Shown piece after piece: positions 59,213-64,000 of a DNA stretch of 64,000 nt. The notes under the pieces were generated by a model. The model was not told the origin of the DNA. It did not search any database and worked only from the letters and a program-made list of their open reading frames with translations. Location: NCBI GenBank assembly GCA_030549335.1, contig CM060188.1:69470696-69534695 (forward strand). The letters are read 5' to 3'. Both the position numbers and the translations under genes were made by a program. Each line of letters begins with the position of its first letter. The first letter of the stretch is position 1. This stretch comes from Pontederia crassipes. Its lineage: Eukaryota > Streptophyta > Magnoliopsida > Commelinales > Pontederiaceae.

Positions 59213-60163
59213 GGGTGCTACCAAATCTTTGTGGTAGCACCTTGCGCTCACACTTTGAACCGTCCGATTTGAGATGGACGGTTTGTTCAACTGCATGCGT
59301 GCCGATTCAGCTTGATTCATTCGGTTCAACATCGCCGGTTCGCGTCCCCTCAGTGCGTGATTCCTCCATTCGTCTCTTGAACAAACGAATGCGTGAACCG
59401 GTGACTGTACATGGTCTGGCGATTTGCGATGCGAGGTCTAGCGTCTGACGATCCACAGAGCTCTAGGGAGGGAAGATCAGCTCGACGAGGGGGTTGAATC
59501 CGCAGAGACACATCCAGAGAGGACGAAGGATGGAGGTTCGGCGGTTCTTTGCACAAGCAAAGAGAGCAAAGGTCGACAATCTCGTCGAAGGACGGCTTGC
59601 GCGGAGGGCGGATGGTGACGGCTGATGCAGGGTTCGCAAATCTCATATCTTAAGGGTGCGTCTTCTCCCCTATGTCGCCCAGCGTCATCGCCCGAACGCC
59701 ATAGTTGACTGGCGTCGCTATCGTCGTCGTCGCCCGGCGCCATCATCATCATCGCTCGGCGCCGCCGTCGTCATCGACACAGAGAGGGGAGAGCTTGGAG
59801 TTCTCGCGTAGAAAAGAGCTCTCATGAGAGGGGAGGAGATGCGCCGGTGCGTGCAGCGAAAAAGGGGGTCACCGTCCCCCTTTTCCTCGCAGATCCGTCG
59901 CTTCGCCGTCCTTTTTTGCCCACCTCCTCGACGCCGCCACCCTCCTTCGCCCGCCTACTCGCGCGGTCATGCCACCGCTAGAAGTCGAGCCGACTCGCCG
60001 CATCGCCACCCCTCCTATCTCCCCTCCCCCTCCACTCCTCCTCTTCCACCCCTAGCGCTGAACCACTCCGTCGAACCCATGCGTGCACACATAGGACCTT
60101 CCATATCAAATCGGACGACTTTGAAAACATGGGCGCAAGGTGCTATCACAAATATGTGATAGC

Positions 60164-60165
<2 letters not shown>
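59213..60165. mobile_element. GC-rich TIR element 2, same family as element 1
   Basis: The inner left end GTGGTAGCACCTTGCGC (59231 on) is matched by the complement of the right end, GTGATAGCACCTTGCGCCC (ending at about 60150), and both continue to CGTCCGATTTGA, as in element 1. Outside this, each end carries a foldback: GGTGCTACC / GGTAGCACC at 59214-59240 and GTGCTATCAC / GTGATAGCAC at 60140-60165. The interior is GC-rich, CG-triplet-rich and without a recognised protein. TA microsatellites abut both sides. Confidence 0.75.

Positions 60166-60166
<1 letters not shown>

Positions 60167-60215
<49 letters not shown>
60167..60215. repeat. (TA)n microsatellite
   Basis: A TA run of about 49 bases directly right of TIR element 2. 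The 200 bases that follow, to the LTR at 60416, hold nothing recognised. Confidence 0.97.
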
Positions 60216-60217
<2 letters not shown>

Positions 60218-60415
60218 GCTGAGGGGTCTTGGATGCCGTCCAAATCCCCATCTACCACATCTAATCACCTGAGGTTATTGCTAACGCCGTCAGTTCTAAC
60301 TTCTCTCTCTTCCCGCTTACTCCTTTGTAAATCTTTCCTCCTTTTTTAAACCGTGCCACATACCCCATTTTTTCTTAGATAGATGACATTTTCCCTTTGT
60401 TAATTCAATTTTTCT

Positions 60416-60726
60416 TGTTAATAATGCCTTGAATATGAACCTAGTTAGTGCCCCTACATAGTCAGGCGCTTCAGCAGAATTCTCCTACGGGCGCTTCAGC
60501 AGAATTCCCCTACGGGTGTCCTATTTTTAGAGGATTTATTTAGAGTCCCAATCCGTATGTAATTCCTAACATCTGTCAAAGGGAGTGTCTATATAAACTC
60601 CCTAGGGGTCTAAACAGAGACCCATCCTTGTAATTATCGTTATTCCATAACAAAGAGCCATTGTCGTTTTTCCTCTTCGCGTTCTTCTGTATTTCGTGCG
60701 ATCCCTCTCTTCCTCTTTTCGTAACA
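60416..60726 (+). repeat. 5' LTR of the Ty1-copia element
   Basis: The limits are set by the TGTTA and TAACA ends and by the primer-binding site four bases downstream. An alternative start at 60398 (also TGTTAA) is possible. An internal doublet GGGCGCTTCAGCAGAATTC-like occurs near 60466-60510. Confidence 0.65.
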
Positions 60727-63700
60727 AACTGGTATCAGAGCCTTAGGGTTTGTCAGCGATTCTCGATCAGCAGGGAGATGGCATCGCACAACGTGAGCGT
60801 GGAGAAGTTCAACGGCAGGAACAGTTTCGGGTTGTGGCAGATCAAGATGCGGGCGCTTTTGAAGCAACAAGGAGTCTGGACGCCGCTTTCAAACGTGTCG
60901 AAGAACAAGCCAAATGAGGAAGACTCGAATGACAAAGAAAAGGAGATCGACCTCGCAACTTTGGTGGCACAGGAGGAGAAGGTGCACTCGATGATTCTGT
61001 TGTGTCTGGTGGATGAGGTGATAATCGAGGTCGCAGATGAAGAAAATGCGGCCGGTATGTGGTTGAGACTCGAGAGTTTATATATGACGAAGTATCTCAC
61101 CAACAAGTTGTTGTTGAAGCAACGTCTGTTCTCTCTCCGCATGCAGGAAGGTACCCCTCTGAAGGAACATCTTGATCAATTAAATTCTTTGTTGATGGAA
61201 CTCAGAAATATCGATGTTAAGATCGATGATGAAGATGCTGCCCTAATTCTGTTAGTTTTGCTTCCTCCATCATATGAGAACTTCGTTCAGTCTATGATTA
61301 TCGGGAAGGAAACTATAAGTCTGGAAGAAGTAAGATCGAGTCTCCATACTCGTGAACTTCGGCATAGGGCATCTGGAAATTCTGCAGAGACTCAAGCCGC
61401 GGGTTTGATATCGACCGCAGAGAAGGGACAGTCCTCGAATTCGAAGAAATCCAAATCCAAGAAGAAGAAAATCACTGCGAAGGACATATGTAATTACTGC
61501 AAGGAACCAGATCATTGGAAGAAAGACTGTCCGAAGAAGAAGAAGGTCCCCGTCGCTGTGGTGGCACATGAAACAGAGAATTCTGAAGATGATTTGGTTC
61601 TGGCTGCTTCTGATCAAGAATGTCTGGAGGATAGTTGGGTTCTGGATTCGGGGTGTTCCTATCACATGACTCCGAATAAAGATTGGTTCTCATCTTATCA
61701 GAAGACTGACGGTGGAAATGTCCTCATGGGCAATAACGCGTCATGTCAGATAGTTGAAATCGGTTCTGTGCAGATCAGGACTCATGACAATCTTGTGAGG
61801 ACGTTGACAGATGTCTGTCATGTTCCGCAACTGAAAAAGAATTTGATATCACTTGGAGTCCTCGACTCTAAAGGGTGTCAGATCAATGCTGCTGGAGGCA
61901 TCCTCACGGTCATGAAGGGTGATGCTACGGTTCTGAAGGGAGTCAGACAGAAGTCCTTGTATGTATTACAAGGCAAGACATTCTCTGACGTTGCTGCAGT
62001 GGCTAGTTCATCCGAATCAGATAGGTCCAGGCTGTGGCACATGCGGCTTGGGCATATGAGTCAGAACGGGATGAATATCCTCAGCAAACGAGTTCTTCTA
62101 TGAGAGAAGAAGATATCTGAAATCAACTTCTGCAAGCACTGCGTATTCGGCAAACAGCGAAGGTCTCAGTTTGGCAAGGCAGTGCACAGGACGAAGGCGA
62201 CACTTGACTACATCCACGCCGATTGTTGGGGTCCCTCTCGTGTTCCAACATTAGGAGGTGCGAGGTACTTCCTATCTGTGATTGATGACTACTCGATGAT
62301 GACTTGGGTATTCATGATGAAACACAAGAGTGAGTCCTTCAAGGCTTTCAAGCAGTGGAAGGTTCTGGTGGAAAATCAGACGTCGAAGAAAGTGAAGCAT
62401 CTTCGTATTGACAATGGTTTGGAAATTCAGTTCTATTAACATAACTTGCTATTTGGTGAATCGAAGTCCGATGACTGCGATTGATCTCAAGACTCCAACT
62501 GAGGTATGGTCAGAAAATCCTGCTGATTATACTTGTCTGAAAGTTTTTTGTTGTCCAGCATACTATCACGTCAGTGAAGGGAAGTTGGAGCCAAGGGCCA
62601 AAGAAGGGGTGTTCATGGGATATGGTGCAGGAGTGAAGGACTACAGAATCTGGTCTCCTTCAGAACACAAAGTCATCCACAGTAGAAGCGTGACCTTTGA
62701 TGAAGCATCAATGCTTCAGTTGAAGGTGGAGGCTGAAGAGAGTGTCAGTAAACATATGGATGTTGAAATCACTCCAACTGAGGATGATGCTGAAGGATCA
62801 CTTCAAGAAGCAGAACCAGAAGGTGAAGAATCTGATGAGCAACCTGAAGAGGAATCAATTGCTGCTAGATGTCCTCGCAGAGAAGTGGGTCCTCCTAAGC
62901 GATATGGTTTCGAGGACATAGTTGCTTATGCACTACAGGTAGCTAAAGAGATGGAGTCCCTAGAGCCATCCTCTTATAGGGATGCCATCATATGTGTCGA
63001 ATCTGAACAGTGGATCGCTGCTATGGGTGAGGAGATGGAATCTCTTCACAAGAATCAAACGTGGGAGCTGGTCAAGTTGCCTAAAGGCAGGAAGGTTGTT
63101 GGCTGTAAATGGATCTTCAAGAAAAAAGCAGGAATTCCAGTAGTTGAAGGCACGAGATACAAAGCACGACTTGTTGCTAAAGGTTATAGTCAGAAAGAAG
63201 GTGTGGACTACAATGAGATATTCTCACATGTTGTCAGACATACTTCTATCAGGGTGCTACTTGCTCTTGTAGTACATCAGAATCTAGAGCTCGAGCAACT
63301 AGATGTGAAGATTGCTTTCCTTCATGAAGAACTTGAAGAAGATATTCTTATGAGCCAACGAGAGGAATTCTTCATTCCAGGAAAGGAGAATCAAGTTTGC
63401 AGTCTGAAAAATCTTTGTATGGCTTGAAACAGTCTCCCAGACAATGGTACAAGAGGTTCGACAGCTTCATGATCATTAAGGGATTCAGTCGAAGCCCCTA
63501 TGATTACTGTGTATATCACAAGAAGGTGAAGGACGGCTCCACCATCTATCTGCTCTTGTATGTTGATGATATGCTTATTGCTGCCAGAGATATGACAGAC
63601 ATTTAGAATCTGAAGAAGCTCCTCAGTGCAGAATTCGATATGAAGGATCTTGGTGCAGCACAGAAAATTCTGGGGATGGAAATTCTAAGGGATCGCACAC

Positions 63701-64000
63701 AGAGTAAACTCTTTTTATCTCAGAAAAATTATATTGAGAAGATTTTATCCAGGTTTGGAATGTCTGGAGTGAAGCTTTTGAATACTCCATCAGCTGCAAA
63801 TGTTCATCTTTCTGTTGCCTTCGCACCAAAGTCAGAAGCAGAAAAGGAGTACATGTCTCGGGTTCCATATGCTAGTGTAGTTGGAAGTTTGATGTATACC
63901 ATAGTTTGCACAAGATCGGACATTGCTCATGCAGTCAGTGTTGTCAGCAGATTCATGAGCGATCCAGGAAAGGAGCACTGACAAGCAGTGAAACGAATTT
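60416..64000 (+). mobile_element. Ty1-copia LTR retrotransposon, broken, continuing beyond the window
   Basis: A short 5' LTR of about 311 bases (60416-60726, TGTTA...TAACA, with TATATAAA near 60590) is followed by a primer-binding site TGGTATCAGAGCC at 60730-60742, complementary to initiator tRNA-Met. Parts in order: gag at about 60.8-61.6 kb with a CNYCKEPDHWKKDC knuckle, protease at about 61.6-61.8 kb (WVLDSGCSYHM), integrase from about 62.0 kb (LWHMRLGHMSQNGM, then the core), and reverse transcriptase from about 63.0 kb to the edge (ESLHKNQTWELV, LLLYVDDMLI). The order PR-INT-RT is that of copia, and the text resembles the Tork/TNT1 lineage. It is a fossil with roughly three or four breaks in the visible part. 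The 3' LTR is outside, so age cannot be estimated from LTR divergence. Confidence 0.93.

Overview
The window is nuclear DNA of a flowering plant, probably a monocot. The host genes have plant-type introns with GT-AG borders. Plant-specific families are present: a plastid ribosomal protein with a transit peptide, a nepenthesin-type aspartic protease, Au-type SINEs, hAT and Mutator-like non-autonomous elements, and Ty1-copia and Ty3-type LTR remains. The first exons of the ubiquitin protease and of the aspartic protease are very GC-rich while introns and spacers are AT-rich, which is the 5'-to-3' GC gradient typical of monocot genes. The species cannot be named from the sequence.

Four host genes can be built exon by exon with consistent phase: plastid ribosomal protein bL35 (+, 612-1958, 151 aa), a UBP22/USP22-type ubiquitin protease of the SAGA deubiquitination module (+, 10031-12841, 531 aa), a RAD21/SCC1 cohesin kleisin (+, 29715-35679, 13 exons, 638 aa), and a secreted A1 aspartic protease (-, 36336-37963, 492 aa). 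A fifth, incomplete minus-strand locus (about 24.0-28.0 kb) has three good exons encoding a UBA-like module resembling the N-terminus of DRM-type DNA methyltransferases. It has been hit by a LINE and carries a hAT element in its long intron. The genes are single plant genes, not an operon; no shared pathway is implied.

The rest is mostly mobile or repeated DNA. 2.6-8.3 kb holds a nearly full-length L1-type LINE with target-site duplication. 17.4-18.0 kb is a hAT MITE. At 19.0-19.3 kb there is a 98 percent identical copy of the RAD21 promoter and 5' leader, followed by a roughly 455-bp tandem array (20.1-21.9 kb). 22.6-23.9 kb is a 5'-truncated LINE. 25.2-26.3 kb is a second hAT element. 39.6-45.4 kb is an array of about 12 roughly 200-bp units, each carrying an exon-like segment on the minus strand, split by a 3.46-kb probable solo LTR. 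45.9-51.9 kb is AT-rich spacer with a SINE. 52.0-56.4 kb is a recent 2.23-kb head-to-tail duplication. 57.0-60.2 kb holds two related, GC-rich, 1-kb terminal-inverted-repeat elements. From 60.4 kb to the window end lies a broken Ty1-copia element whose 3' end is outside the window.

The most unusual items are the exon-like tandem array with repeated splice signals, the relocated RAD21 promoter, and the pair of GC-rich inverted-repeat elements with foldback termini.
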